Shown: piece after piece, positions 25,798-35,952 of the stretch | How positions within the stretch are numbered: position 1 is the first letter of the stretch | Layout of the letters: each line of letters opens with the position of its first letter | Source: Halioglobus sp. | GTDB taxonomy: Bacteria; Pseudomonadota; Gammaproteobacteria; Pseudomonadales; Halieaceae | Direction of reading: 5' to 3' | Length of the DNA stretch: 55,207 nt | NCBI GenBank assembly: GCA_029246385.1 | Contig: JAQWNG010000021.1 | Location: 1 to 55,207 of the forward strand | Notes under the pieces: model-generated | Seen by the model: the letters and a program-made list of their open reading frames with translations, nothing else | Databases searched by the model: none | What the model was told of the DNA's origin: nothing | Position numbers and translations under genes: made by a program

Positions 25798-26979
25798 ATG
25801 AGCAGCAGTTTTTTTCCGCCACAACGCACCCTAATGGGCCCGGGCCCTTCGGACGTGTCCTCTCGGGTACTCGGGGCATTAGCACGGCCGACTATTGGGC
25901 ATCTTGATCCGCTGTTCGTACAACTAATGGACGAGGTAAAAGGGTTGCTGCAGTTTGCTTTTCAGACCGATAATGCACTCACTTTGCCTGTATCCGCACC
26001 TGGGTCTGCCGGCATGGAAGCATGCTTTGTGAATTTAGTCTCTCCAGGAGACAAAGTCATTGTCTGCCAAAACGGCGTGTTCGGTGGCCGTATGAAAGAG
26101 AATGTCGAGCGTTGTGGCGGCACCGCAATCTTAGTGGAGGATAGCTGGGGCGATCCCGTAAGCCTCGACAAAGTTGAAGCCGCTTTTGATGATCATCCCG
26201 ATACGGCTATCCTCGCTTTTGTTCATGCCGAAACCTCCACTGGCGTATTCAGTGACGCCGCAGCACTGTGCGCTCTGGCGGCTCGTCATGACGCGCTGTC
26301 AATTGTTGATGCTGTCACCTCCTTAGTCGGCATTGAAGTCTTAGTCGACGAATGGGGCGTTGACGCGATGTACTCAGGCACACAAAAATGCCTTTCCTGC
26401 GTGCCTGGGCTGTCCCCCGTCACCTTTAGTAACCGTGCCGCAGAACGTATTAAACATCGAAAGCAAAAAGTGCAGAGCTGGTTCCTCGATATGCAGTTGG
26501 TAATGGGCTACTGGGGCGGAGACAGTAAACGCGCGTATCACCATACTGCACCTGTTAACAACCTCTACGCACTGCATGAGTCATTAGTGATGGTGAAAGA
26601 AGAGGGACTTGCCGCAACACAGGCGCGTCACCTTCTGAACCATCGTGCTCTTGTTGCGGGCCTAGAAGCAATGGGGCTCTCTATGGCCGTGGCCGCTGAT
26701 TGTCGTCTGCCACAGCTCAATTCAGTTGTAATTCCCGAAGGCGTTAATGATGCCGCGTTGCGTGCAGATCTACTCAACGAGTTCGATCTTGAAATCGGCG
26801 CAGGATTGGGCGGGCTGGCAGGAAAAACCTGGCGCATTGGGCTCATGGGCTTTGCCAGCAATGAGCGCAATGTGGTTTATTGCCTGAGTGCTATGGAAGC
26901 TATTCTCCAGCGCCAAGGCGCTGCCGTCATCACGGGAGAAGCGCTGCTGGCAGCTCGCCGAGTCTTTGACGCCGCTTAG
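25798..26979 (+). CDS. class V aminotransferase (alanine/serine--glyoxylate aminotransferase-like)
   Basis: PLP enzyme of 393 residues. The N-terminus LMGPGPSDVSSRVL and APGSAGMEACFVNLV are typical of the AGXT/SPT group; the PLP-binding Lys is Lys197 in SGTQKCLSCVPG. It should transfer an amino group from alanine or serine to glyoxylate. The ATG at 25798 is preferred (GGAG 10 nt upstream) over ATG 25789, which is too close to the same site. A methyl- or C2-metabolism role is possible; no glyoxylate genes are adjacent. Confidence 0.9.
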   Translation: MSSSFFPPQRTLMGPGPSDVSSRVLGALARPTIGHLDPLFVQLMDEVKGLLQFAFQTDNALTLPVSAPGSAGMEACFVNLVSPGDKVIVCQNGVFGGRMKENVERCGGTAILVEDSWGDPVSLDKVEAAFDDHPDTAILAFVHAETSTGVFSDAAALCALAARHDALSIVDAVTSLVGIEVLVDEWGVDAMYSGTQKCLSCVPGLSPVTFSNRAAERIKHRKQKVQSWFLDMQLVMGYWGGDSKRAYHHTAPVNNLYALHESLVMVKEEGLAATQARHLLNHRALVAGLEAMGLSMAVAADCRLPQLNSVVIPEGVNDAALRADLLNEFDLEIGAGLGGLAGKTWRIGLMGFASNERNVVYCLSAMEAILQRQGAAVITGEALLAARRVFDAA

Positions 26980-26991
26980 GCGATGAAGGGA

Positions 26992-27993
26992 TCAAGGGCC
27001 GACAAGCATTTCCCACATCTGCGATACTTTTGTCGAGCCTGCTTCTCGGTGTACTTGATACTTAGCATGCTCAGTGTCTTCAGCCTCTGGGTGCAACTCA
27101 ATACTCCACAGAGGCGCTAATTCATTCGGAAGCATAGAGTAGCGGATATCAATAATCCGATTGCTGAAGTCCGGAGAACGGGCGATGTAACCATTACTGA
27201 ACCAACGGAAACGTTCAATATCTCGGGCCTGCTGAGAATCTTGACGCAGCCACGGCATATCGCGCTCCAAATTAAGTTTTTGCACCGATGCGCCATAAAA
27301 CACGCGTGGCGCTAGGCTAGCCCGCACAGCGTCCACATAAAAATGGTCATCGGTTTCATACACAATCTTCCACACCAAAATATTGGCAAAACTGGGTTTC
27401 GCTTCGAGCCGAATCGGTGTGTGCCCTCGCTCGGACGCTAACGCATAGCCCATACTCATCGCCTCGTTGCGCTGCCATAATCCCAGCGCCATATAACCAA
27501 AAGCCCACACTAGAGCGAGACGCGCGTAGAGCGGTGTCAGTCGCCTTGCCGACAGCAGCACGCCAATCAGTATTGGAATGGTGAACAGTGGATCAATAAT
27601 AGAAATCGTATTCCAGGCAATACGCGCGTCACTGAAGGGCCAAAACAGCATGGTGCCATAAGTCGTGCAGGCATCCAGTAGCGCGTGAGTCGCGTACCCT
27701 AGAGTACAAAACCACCAGGTCTGACGAAATGACAAGCCACGTCGACGCCCAATAATGTAGTGCAAGACCACCGCGCAGATCAGGCCCCCAAAAGGTATGA
27801 ACACCAGCGAGTGAGTAAACTGTCGGTGATACTCAAGAAACAGTAGCGGGTCTGTTGAGGAACGAATCAGCACATCAAGATCTGCCGCCATTGCGGAAAG
27901 AAATCCAAGTAAGCCAGCACTAGCGGCGTAGCGGCCAGAGACACTTGCTTGCGGTAACGTTGCGCCTAAGACTCCCTGAGTTAATGGATCCAT
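26992..27993 (-). CDS. membrane-bound metal-dependent hydrolase (DUF457/YdjM-like)
   Basis: Protein of 333 residues starting MDPLTQGVLGATL, with AADLDVL, HRQFTHSL and YATHALLDACTTYGT motifs. These His/Asp positions are the metal-site signature of the DUF457/YdjM family of inner-membrane hydrolases. Several membrane helices occupy the first 190 residues; the C-terminal 140 residues are a soluble beta-rich domain. The physiological substrate is not known for most members. It converges on the aminotransferase gene with 12 bp between stops. Confidence 0.87.
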   Translation of the reverse strand: MDPLTQGVLGATLPQASVSGRYAASAGLLGFLSAMAADLDVLIRSSTDPLLFLEYHRQFTHSLVFIPFGGLICAVVLHYIIGRRRGLSFRQTWWFCTLGYATHALLDACTTYGTMLFWPFSDARIAWNTISIIDPLFTIPILIGVLLSARRLTPLYARLALVWAFGYMALGLWQRNEAMSMGYALASERGHTPIRLEAKPSFANILVWKIVYETDDHFYVDAVRASLAPRVFYGASVQKLNLERDMPWLRQDSQQARDIERFRWFSNGYIARSPDFSNRIIDIRYSMLPNELAPLWSIELHPEAEDTEHAKYQVHREAGSTKVSQMWEMLVGP

Positions 27994-28241
27994 TAGGCCA
28001 CTCGGTAAGGTGTATTAGCACTCTCAGCGTGACCACGCGCTCTCATGATATCGTACAATTGATAAACCAACTGGCGACCGTCAACCTGACGATTGCGCAT
28101 TCTCGACGAAGTCTCCATTACGGCAGCAATAGCGCCGTCACTACCATTTCTTTTACGCATGCAGGTAAGCTCTCTATGGGTGAAATGCTATGCTTTTAAT
28201 GTACCTTAGTGTGTTGCTAACTACCACCTTGGGCCCTTCCG

Positions 28242-31200
28242 CTATTCAATATCAAAAGAATAATAAAGGTCTACTGAATTTTCGAGGCTACTGACTACTT
28301 CCAACCAGATTCTGGAGCGAAAATAAAATCGCGCAGTGAGGACATTTATAGGCTCATAAAAACCGACACCATAGGATAGGTATATCCTGTTCCCAATGTA
28401 ACCACTGAGCGTTGCTGCAGTATCATTCTCTGTCCCTTGCGCACCGAACGCAATATTGTTGACGCCCGGAATGCTGTTCAGATCTGAAACCAATGAAGAG
28501 CGATTCACTACGCCGCTAGCTAAGGCCAATGCTAAGGCAGTGCCATCACTCTCAGCACCAACATCCATAGCCCTGCCTCTAAGCAAATATGACATCGCAT
28601 TGGGCTGGGACATCACTGGCTCAGAGTAAATATCTAATTCAAGATTTTCCCCTAACGATCCCTGAACGTTTACCCCTACCGTAATATTTCCTGCAGTGAT
28701 ATCGCGCTCAGCCCGCAGATCGAGAGAGGGAATTGCAGGAGGCCCGGAAAAATTCAGTGTGCCACGCCTGATTTTCAGATGACTCTGAAACGCAGACATC
28801 TCGCCCCCAATAGTGCGTAAATCCCCAAACAACTCAAGTGGATGCCCGGGTCGCTGTCTCGCATTAAGGTCACCGCCCAATGTAGTTTTAAATAAGCTAC
28901 TCGATACTTTGAGTTTATCTTTTATAGCTATGTCAACCTTCACGCTCGTTTCAAAAGGCAGCTTTTGCTGAAGTACGTTGCCAGCGTAATCAACCTCGAC
29001 GACTGAACTTGAGATCGAAACACTGTCTTGAGGCATCTCCTCAATGTGAACTGAACCTTTGCCCACAGTGACCTCACCCGCAATAGCAAAAAGATCCTCC
29101 GTTAGACGCAACTGAAGACTCTCTGACACCGTTAACTCAGCAGACGGCGGATAAAAAATAGCATTATTTTGTCCGTCAACAGACAGCAGCATACTCAAAT
29201 TGGGACGTGTTCTTAACTCACCTACAAGCGCAATTTCACCGCCACCAAGTAGTGCCGCTCCCTGCACCTCTGCTCTATCGCCGAGCACATCAAGCGTCAG
29301 GTTCACCCGTTCAAGTTCAGTAGGATTATTCGCCATAATCAAATGGCCATTTGACAACCTTAAGCGTCCATCTCCCATTGGTTGATCTATCGTTCCTGAC
29401 AGAGAAAGCTCACCGGTGACGTCGCCAGAGAGAGCAGCAAATGACTGTATCAATGGTGTAAACGTTGTTAATTGAAGTTGATTAAAACAGACTGCGCCCG
29501 CCACTGCCGCATCTTTGCCCGTAGACAATTGTAGATTGAGGTCGGCAACCTCGCGCCCGCCGTGCTGTAACCCTGCGTCCAACTGCAGGCCGTGACGATC
29601 ATAAGTAAAACGTGCAGAACCCTCGTCCCAGCCAACAGCAGCGCTTCGCTCTTTATTTATCTCCCGAGTGAGGATAAGGTCTACAGTCTGACCTTGACCT
29701 TCGACGAGAACGCGACCACCCTCATCCCAGATGGCATCAACCTCAAGCTCCATTGCACCTTGAATATCTAAGCTCGGAGACAGCAGCGGCGAAAAGAGCT
29801 TGATATCGCCGGACATATCGATACTGCCGCGGCCGCTTGATCCCAATAACCAATTGTCAGAGCACACCTTGGCATCCTGATTAAGCCAACAGTGCGCCTC
29901 TAAAGACAATTGCTCCGTGGCGTCCGACCACAGCAATTGTACAGGGTAAGACAGCTGCCACGATCCGACACTGGTTTGCAGTTGCGTGGGCTCTACAACA
30001 CCTCGCCAGAAATCTTCCACTCGAGTACCTGTCAACACTACCTCGCCTTCAACATCTCCCAAGCTGAGAACGGATATTATTTGCCGCGCGTTATCTCCTT
30101 CTGCCGACAGCGACAACGAGGCTTGTTCAAGAGCACCAAAAGCGACACCCTCTAATGCAAGGTCGAGCGTGAACGCCTGCTCATTATTGAGCCAGTATTC
30201 GCCAGCGACTGCTGCACTCTTCAGCGTCAGCTCGCGCCAGATAACATTATGTATATCTCCGGACAGCTCAAAATACTTTGCATCCGGCGCAATCATGAGC
30301 ATTAACTGCATCTGACCCCGGTTGCCCGCCTGCCAGCGGCCCATGTCGTCGATAGACAGTTTGACCTGACCTATACTCTGCCGCTTGCCGCCCGCTCGCA
30401 AAGACACTTCCGCGCCATTCAGCTTAGCGTCCAGCTTGCTGCTGAGTAGCCGCATTTCGTTGTTGATCCCTGCAAAGCCATGAATGTAAGCGGGCAAGCC
30501 ATTGATCGCACCCTCTACATTCACGTCCCGAACGCTGACCTCCCATTGTGAGGCCTGAACTTTGCCCGTCAGATGCAAAGCGCCCTCCACCCGTCCCTCT
30601 AAAACTTTCAAGTCAGGCGGTAAATCGACACCGTCAGATTGCAATGCTATTGACCACTCGATCGCATCCGCCAGTATAATTTCGCCGCTGGCGTTCAGTA
30701 CATTTTTATCTGCTGCGTCAAGCACCGAGAGCACGTCTATAACGACTTTTTCTGAATGGTGACTACCCTGTAATGAGACCGCCAGGAACTCATAACCTTT
30801 CCCTTTCGCAGCGCCGCGCATTTCGAATGCTTGGCTAGACAACGTACCACTACCCGACATCACAACAGGAAATTCTAATTCAACATCAGCAAATACATCA
30901 GGCACACCGTCCACGCCAGCTAGACTCAAATTTGTGTCTGATGTCGCGCTGAGCGCCGCGCTAAATGGCAAGTCAGTACTCAGTACGTTGACCTCTGCAT
31001 CAACCACAATATTAATGGGTGTCGCAGAGCTAAGCTGCAATGCTAGTGATGCGAGGCTTCCCTGCGCAGTCAACATAAGTCTTTGGCCGAAAAGCTCTGG
31101 CCAAATAGAAGGCTGTGCGAGATCAACATTTACGCTGGCATGCAAAGGCCAGTCAGCTTCAAAAGCGATATCTCCGTGCATCGCGAGCATACCGATATCA

Positions 31201-31949
31201 CGACTGTTTACATCCAACCGAGTCAAACTCAAAACACGATTAAGCCAACGCCCAACGAGCACGATACTGTCCTGCTGATATTGAGCCCCATGGAAGTCCC
31301 AAGCAGGCGCGAGCAATTTTAATTCGTCGACCAATAGCTCAAACGGGAGATCAATAGGCGGCAGAACTGTCAGGTCAGAACTAGGAAAATCCGTATCAGC
31401 AGTTTTTGAAAGCGCTAACTGTGGCTCCGTAATTACACCGGTGAACACGTGAATGACTGAATCACTGATATACACTCGACCCTTGGTCGCTCCCTGTTGC
31501 CACACACCGCCAGACCAATCCACACGCAGAGTCGCAACTTCAAGACTGTCTATCTCTATTGCGGCAGGGAACACCAACAATTCGCCAACATTCTTGTCCT
31601 CGAGGTCTGGTTTCAGTTCGTAGCTCGGCTCTGAACTTTCCAAAAGCGCAATATCTACCGCACCGATCTGCAACTGGCGAAGGCAGACCGCTGCGCGCAG
31701 CAGACAGCCGGGAGCCACCTCTGTGACCAGATCTGTCAGCTCAATCTGAACACCGCCCGTTGTAAGCCACAATCGCTCCAGCGATAAGCGCCCGCCTAAC
31801 CTGCCGCTACCGTAATCGACCTCTATAGGGGCAAACTGCTGCAGGATTTTAAACACAGTTCGACTGCCAAACTCCGTCGTGACCGTCACCAACAGCGCTG
31901 TCGCCAGCAGTAGCACACACAGCAACAAGGATCGCAGCAGAACGCTCAA
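28242..31949 (-). CDS. tamB: translocation and assembly module subunit TamB
   Basis: Very long protein (1235 residues) with an N-terminal signal anchor (about 5-25), a long beta-rich AsmA-like body built of repetitive LDV...GE...L segments, and a C-terminal DUF490 domain ending near YYSFDIE. TamB spans the periplasm from the inner membrane to TamA and helps insert outer-membrane proteins and/or move phospholipids to the outer membrane. Length and gene order are as expected (E. coli TamB about 1260). Its ATG overlaps the tamA stop by 4 bp. Confidence 0.95.
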   Translation of the reverse strand: MSVLLRSLLLCVLLLATALLVTVTTEFGSRTVFKILQQFAPIEVDYGSGRLGGRLSLERLWLTTGGVQIELTDLVTEVAPGCLLRAAVCLRQLQIGAVDIALLESSEPSYELKPDLEDKNVGELLVFPAAIEIDSLEVATLRVDWSGGVWQQGATKGRVYISDSVIHVFTGVITEPQLALSKTADTDFPSSDLTVLPPIDLPFELLVDELKLLAPAWDFHGAQYQQDSIVLVGRWLNRVLSLTRLDVNSRDIGMLAMHGDIAFEADWPLHASVNVDLAQPSIWPELFGQRLMLTAQGSLASLALQLSSATPINIVVDAEVNVLSTDLPFSAALSATSDTNLSLAGVDGVPDVFADVELEFPVVMSGSGTLSSQAFEMRGAAKGKGYEFLAVSLQGSHHSEKVVIDVLSVLDAADKNVLNASGEIILADAIEWSIALQSDGVDLPPDLKVLEGRVEGALHLTGKVQASQWEVSVRDVNVEGAINGLPAYIHGFAGINNEMRLLSSKLDAKLNGAEVSLRAGGKRQSIGQVKLSIDDMGRWQAGNRGQMQLMLMIAPDAKYFELSGDIHNVIWRELTLKSAAVAGEYWLNNEQAFTLDLALEGVAFGALEQASLSLSAEGDNARQIISVLSLGDVEGEVVLTGTRVEDFWRGVVEPTQLQTSVGSWQLSYPVQLLWSDATEQLSLEAHCWLNQDAKVCSDNWLLGSSGRGSIDMSGDIKLFSPLLSPSLDIQGAMELEVDAIWDEGGRVLVEGQGQTVDLILTREINKERSAAVGWDEGSARFTYDRHGLQLDAGLQHGGREVADLNLQLSTGKDAAVAGAVCFNQLQLTTFTPLIQSFAALSGDVTGELSLSGTIDQPMGDGRLRLSNGHLIMANNPTELERVNLTLDVLGDRAEVQGAALLGGGEIALVGELRTRPNLSMLLSVDGQNNAIFYPPSAELTVSESLQLRLTEDLFAIAGEVTVGKGSVHIEEMPQDSVSISSSVVEVDYAGNVLQQKLPFETSVKVDIAIKDKLKVSSSLFKTTLGGDLNARQRPGHPLELFGDLRTIGGEMSAFQSHLKIRRGTLNFSGPPAIPSLDLRAERDITAGNITVGVNVQGSLGENLELDIYSEPVMSQPNAMSYLLRGRAMDVGAESDGTALALALASGVVNRSSLVSDLNSIPGVNNIAFGAQGTENDTAATLSGYIGNRIYLSYGVGFYEPINVLTARFYFRSRIWLEVVSSLENSVDLYYSFDIE

Positions 31950-33697
31950 AATTCAGCACCAATGGCAAGCACTAACCGCCAGTTAGGATTGTCCTCGCTG
32001 ACACTATTAGCCAACTCAACTCGAACAGGACCAACTGGAGTGATGTAATGAACACCGAAACCCGCACCAACCTTCACATCAAATTCACCTTTATCAAAGG
32101 CATCTCCTCCATCGACAAACAGTGCGCCACGCCAGGTGTCTGTAAAATAATACTGATACTCAAGACTCCCAATGATTAGTCGATCACCACCCACGACGAA
32201 TGTCTCTGTTTCACCATTTGGCTCGACCACTGTCAGTTCATCCCCTAGAGATTGATAGGCATAACCTCGTATGCTTTGGCTGCCACCTGCAAAAAAAGCG
32301 AGCGATGGGGCAAGCTCTCGCCTATCACCACTGGCAATCTCAATCCGTCCTAGATCAAGCCGTGTGACCACACGATTGCGCGCCACAGGGGTCACTACAT
32401 ATCGTAGTGCTGCGGTGAAGCGCAACAGATCTAAATCAGAACCCAGCTTCTGTGTAGACGCTTCTAACGTGTACAGCTGACTGAACCCGCCTTCAGGATC
32501 CACTATCGAACCCCGGTAGGTCCTGCGGGAAATAGATCCACCAAACAGTAAATAATCGTTTGAAGCGCTATAGCCTGCGATATCCCAAGACTCATTAAGC
32601 TCGCGCAGTGAATATCCATATATCCAATTGCGCGAATTCGTTTCTCGCTTTATCCCCACTTCATTCTGCCGACTGTCAATATCACCAAATTCGTTCTCTT
32701 CAACTCGCGCCCATAGCTGAACGACGTCGTCAAGAGGATCCGTAACAGGTATCGAGTAAGTGAAGCGACCACTTGGGTTGATAGGGGAGTATTCCAGCCG
32801 CGTCTGCTGACTGTGGCCATAGCGATTGATTCTTGGCGTTCGCCATGTCAGTGACATACGCTCTTGTATGTCTGTGCTGTAACCCACGCCAATGTCAACA
32901 CTATGCCGCTTAGCAGGCTCTAAGTTGACCGCAACTGGGACCCCCTCGCCAACAGCATGCTCACGCTCCGGCAAGACTATGACGCTAGAAAAATAATTGG
33001 TTCTCTGCAGCCGTGACTGTAGCTCTTGCAACCTACCCTGATCGAAGTAATCACCGGGTTCAAACGTTAGCATTGAATCAAACAGATCGCCGTCAATCAC
33101 AGTATTGTCGACGACAATTTCACCAAACTGAAGTCGAGGTCCGCTCTCATACCAAAGAAATACATCTGCAGTGCCGGCTTCAACCTGAACTTCTATCCTG
33201 CTGACAATCATTTCCCCACGTAGGTAACCACGCCGCTGCCCTAGCGATAGCACCCTTTCTCTAAAACTTTCGAATAGGCCATGGTGAAGCACATCTCCTG
33301 AGACAAAACCAATATCAGAAGTCAGGCGCGTAAAATTATTGTCGTTGGCAGCGGCACCCAAAATTTGAATGCTGATATTGCGGAAGCGTACGGGTGTGCC
33401 AGCATCAACGACTATGCGTAGTCGCCATTTTGGCTCTGTGCGCTGCAGATTAAGCTCTATCTCCGGTTCATAATAACCCAAAGCCTGCAGCGCACTTTCG
33501 ACCTTATCTCTGGCAGAGGCTACGAAATTAAGCCGACTCTGATCTGACTCGGGTGCAGCACCAAGGAAGGCCAACACATTCTTTTTTTGCTCGCCCTCAA
33601 GACCCACAACCGAAAACGTCAACGCTGCAGCGGCGCCCGCTGCCGGAGACAGAAGCAAGAGTATTAACAAGCAGCTACTAAGCGCTGGAAACCTCAC
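31946..33697 (-). CDS. tamA: translocation and assembly module subunit TamA (Omp85 family)
   Basis: Protein of 583 residues: signal peptide (about 1-25), periplasmic POTRA domains up to about 250 (e.g. VESALQALGYYEPEI, QELQSRLQRTNYFSS), and a C-terminal Omp85 beta-barrel with GGSQSIRGY and GPVRVEL motifs, ending in an aromatic residue (GAEF). It is the outer-membrane partner of TamB. It lies 14 bp after the stop of a methyltransferase gene on the same strand, so all three may be one transcript. Confidence 0.96.
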   Translation of the reverse strand: MRFPALSSCLLILLLLSPAAGAAAALTFSVVGLEGEQKKNVLAFLGAAPESDQSRLNFVASARDKVESALQALGYYEPEIELNLQRTEPKWRLRIVVDAGTPVRFRNISIQILGAAANDNNFTRLTSDIGFVSGDVLHHGLFESFRERVLSLGQRRGYLRGEMIVSRIEVQVEAGTADVFLWYESGPRLQFGEIVVDNTVIDGDLFDSMLTFEPGDYFDQGRLQELQSRLQRTNYFSSVIVLPEREHAVGEGVPVAVNLEPAKRHSVDIGVGYSTDIQERMSLTWRTPRINRYGHSQQTRLEYSPINPSGRFTYSIPVTDPLDDVVQLWARVEENEFGDIDSRQNEVGIKRETNSRNWIYGYSLRELNESWDIAGYSASNDYLLFGGSISRRTYRGSIVDPEGGFSQLYTLEASTQKLGSDLDLLRFTAALRYVVTPVARNRVVTRLDLGRIEIASGDRRELAPSLAFFAGGSQSIRGYAYQSLGDELTVVEPNGETETFVVGGDRLIIGSLEYQYYFTDTWRGALFVDGGDAFDKGEFDVKVGAGFGVHYITPVGPVRVELANSVSEDNPNWRLVLAIGAEF

Positions 33698-33711
33698 AGG
33701 ACCATATCGAC

Positions 33712-34344
33712 CTAGACTTCGAGCTCTGCAGGCCTAGCGCTTCCCCAGAAGTTGTATCCGGCAGCTCTTGGCGTGCCGGGAAGATAGTCAGCCTCTATAT
33801 CAGATACGGCAAACCCGCCTAAAGTAAGTAGCTGTGGAATATCGCGATTTAAATGGCAACCGCCCGCAAGCCTCTTCCACAGTGGAGTGATTCGGTTTTG
33901 CCATCGATAGACACTCTCATCGGGCGACCTGCCATGTTCGCAAAAAATAAGACTTCCGCCCGCCCGAAGAACTTTGGCCATGCCGCGTAAAGCGGCAACA
34001 GGGTCGGGAATTGTGCACAGCGAAAAGGTAACAACTACCGTGTCAACAGAGTCATCGTCAAGAGGGATTTCTTCCGAAGGTAAGCCTATAAACTCAACAG
34101 GAAAAGCCAGCTTTGATACGCGCTCGCTGGCCAAGTCCCACGAGCTCTCCGACGGATCAAGGCCAATGACTCGCTGTACTTTTCTGACATCATAGTATGG
34201 CAGATTCAGTCCTGTCCCAATGCCAATTTCCAGCACTGTACCGTATGCACGCGGTACTACTTTTTCGCGCTGCTTCATTATCGGTTTACTTGCGCAGGCG
34301 CAATTGACCACCCGCGGCATTACATGCTTGTCGTAAAATCCCAT
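33712..34344 (-). CDS. class I SAM-dependent methyltransferase (UbiE-like)
   Basis: Protein of 210 residues. It begins MGFYDKHVMPRVVNCAC, then carries motif I LEIGIGTGLNL (38-48), GLDPS at the end of strand 2, and VVTFSLCTIPDPVAAL. This is the layout of small UbiE/METTL7-like methyltransferases common in proteobacteria. The target is unknown; lipids and quinones are typical. The N-terminal Cys-rich segment could lie at a membrane. It is the first gene before tamA-tamB. Confidence 0.85.
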   Translation of the reverse strand: MGFYDKHVMPRVVNCACASKPIMKQREKVVPRAYGTVLEIGIGTGLNLPYYDVRKVQRVIGLDPSESSWDLASERVSKLAFPVEFIGLPSEEIPLDDDSVDTVVVTFSLCTIPDPVAALRGMAKVLRAGGSLIFCEHGRSPDESVYRWQNRITPLWKRLAGGCHLNRDIPQLLTLGGFAVSDIEADYLPGTPRAAGYNFWGSARPAELEV

Positions 34345-34425
34345 GGCATATTCTCCCGATGAAACAGTGACTGACTAGACTGCATGCCCGCCCCCAGACG
34401 TCAATGTTACTGCAATCTCTACTGG

Positions 34426-35610
34426 TCAGGAAACCTCATCCACTCGCTCAACAATCGTGGCGTTAGCGGTTCCACCACCCTCGCAGATGGCAAGTAACCC
34501 GTAGCGTTTACCACTACGATGCAATTCATGTATTAGGGTAGTCATGAGTTTCGCGCCGGTTCCCCCAAGCGGATGACCCAAAGCTTGAGCGCCGCCGTTA
34601 ACGTTGAGCTTATTGATATCTGCACTCAACGCCTTAACCCACGCTAAGGGCACCGAACCAAAAGCTTCATTGACTTCAAACAGGTCGATATCATCCAGAC
34701 TTAACTTAGCCTTCTCAAGCACCGCCTTAGTCGCTGGAATGGGTCCCTCCAACATAATAACCGGGTCCGAACCAATGACGCTCATGGCTACAATTCGCGC
34801 AAGCGGTCTAAGGCCAAGTCGCTCGCAGGTCGCGGTGTTAGCAATCATGACAGCGGCAGCCCCGTCACAAATCTGCGAAGCATTCGCAGCACTCAGAAGT
34901 CCATTTTCTTGGAGCGGCTGCAGACCAGCAATTGCGTCAAGCGTAGCGTCCATACGAATCCCCTCGTCCTGTTCATGCAACTCGGTGGTGCCGTCTTCTA
35001 ACTCAATTTCAATAGCGACTATTTCGTCCTTGAATCGCCCATCCAATACTGCCCGCTTTGCCTTTACATGGCTATCAAACGCGAAAGCATTCAGTTCGTC
35101 CTGCGTCAACTCGTACTTATGCGCCAGCATTTCTGCACCAGCGAATTGATTAAATTGCACACCCGGATACCGCTGTGACATCTTTTTACCGTAAGGAAGC
35201 CCGTGTTCAGCCTTGTAGCCATCGATAATATTTGCGCCGATGGGCACTTGGCTCATGCTCTCTACTCCGCCGGCGATTACTAGGTCTTGGGTACCTGACA
35301 GAACGCCTTGTGCCGCAAAATGTATCGCCTGCTGCCCCGATCCACACTGCCGATCTACAGTCGTTCCCGGCACGCCTTCGCCCAGCACAGAAGACAGACA
35401 AACGTTGCGTGCGATATTGCTCGATTGTGCACCTACCTGAGAAACGCAGCCAAAGATAAGATCATCTACTTCGGATACCGCAACGCCGGTTTTGGCCACA
35501 AGGGCATCGACCACCTCCGCTCCAAGATCTATTGGATGCACCTTCGACAATCGCCCGTTTTTTTTACCACCGGCACTGCGCACTACCCCTACGATATAGG
35601 CATCTGTCAC
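34426..35610 (-). CDS. acetyl-CoA C-acyltransferase (thiolase)
   Basis: Thiolase of 394 residues with the acyl-accepting Cys89 in VDRQCGSGQQA, the NGGAQALGHPLGGTGA segment with the catalytic His, and a C-terminal CEGGGTAN that holds the second Cys. It cleaves 3-ketoacyl-CoA with CoA, or runs in reverse. The family form (FadI/PcaF-like steroid or fatty-acid thiolases) fits the other degradative genes in this window, but no beta-oxidation partner is directly adjacent. Confidence 0.92.
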   Translation of the reverse strand: MTDAYIVGVVRSAGGKKNGRLSKVHPIDLGAEVVDALVAKTGVAVSEVDDLIFGCVSQVGAQSSNIARNVCLSSVLGEGVPGTTVDRQCGSGQQAIHFAAQGVLSGTQDLVIAGGVESMSQVPIGANIIDGYKAEHGLPYGKKMSQRYPGVQFNQFAGAEMLAHKYELTQDELNAFAFDSHVKAKRAVLDGRFKDEIVAIEIELEDGTTELHEQDEGIRMDATLDAIAGLQPLQENGLLSAANASQICDGAAAVMIANTATCERLGLRPLARIVAMSVIGSDPVIMLEGPIPATKAVLEKAKLSLDDIDLFEVNEAFGSVPLAWVKALSADINKLNVNGGAQALGHPLGGTGAKLMTTLIHELHRSGKRYGLLAICEGGGTANATIVERVDEVS

Positions 35611-35679
35611 CTTTCACACTCCGTTTTATGTCGCATAACAAACATTGACTCGCAGGATTGCCGAATCAGTGGGCTAATA

Positions 35680-35937
35680 TCAGCTATCGCCCTGCGCCGC
35701 CTTTAACTCTTTCACGTGGAGCACACCGAATAAGAAGACACTTAGTAGATTACCGCCGAGAGAGCCCCCTGCCGCCTTGCAAAACTTGAAAAAAACAGCC
35801 GTCTCAATAAGATGAACCACGGCAAGTATAACAAGCACGCGCACAGCCCAAATACCAGCAGAGGTATCACCCTGCGTTATCGCCAACGCCGCCAAACCGA
35901 CATACAGTACTATCATTACTATTTTTCCTACAGACAT
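35680..35937 (-). CDS. DUF1145-like small membrane protein
   Basis: Protein of 85 residues with three hydrophobic segments (about 5-20, 28-47 and 60-73) and the motif VVHLIETAVFFKF followed by FLFGVLHVKELK. This is the pattern I associate with DUF1145/YhhL. The role is unknown. It lies 15 bp downstream of the acyltransferase gene on the same strand, so they are likely cotranscribed. Confidence 0.62.
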   Translation of the reverse strand: MSVGKIVMIVLYVGLAALAITQGDTSAGIWAVRVLVILAVVHLIETAVFFKFCKAAGGSLGGNLLSVFLFGVLHVKELKAAQGDS

Positions 35938-35952
35938 AACCTATCCTCGTCG

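Noticed and set aside
33712-34344. ArsM candidate for the arsenosugar operon
   Set aside because: The protein lacks the three spaced cysteines of ArsM, is far away and belongs to the tamA-tamB unit.
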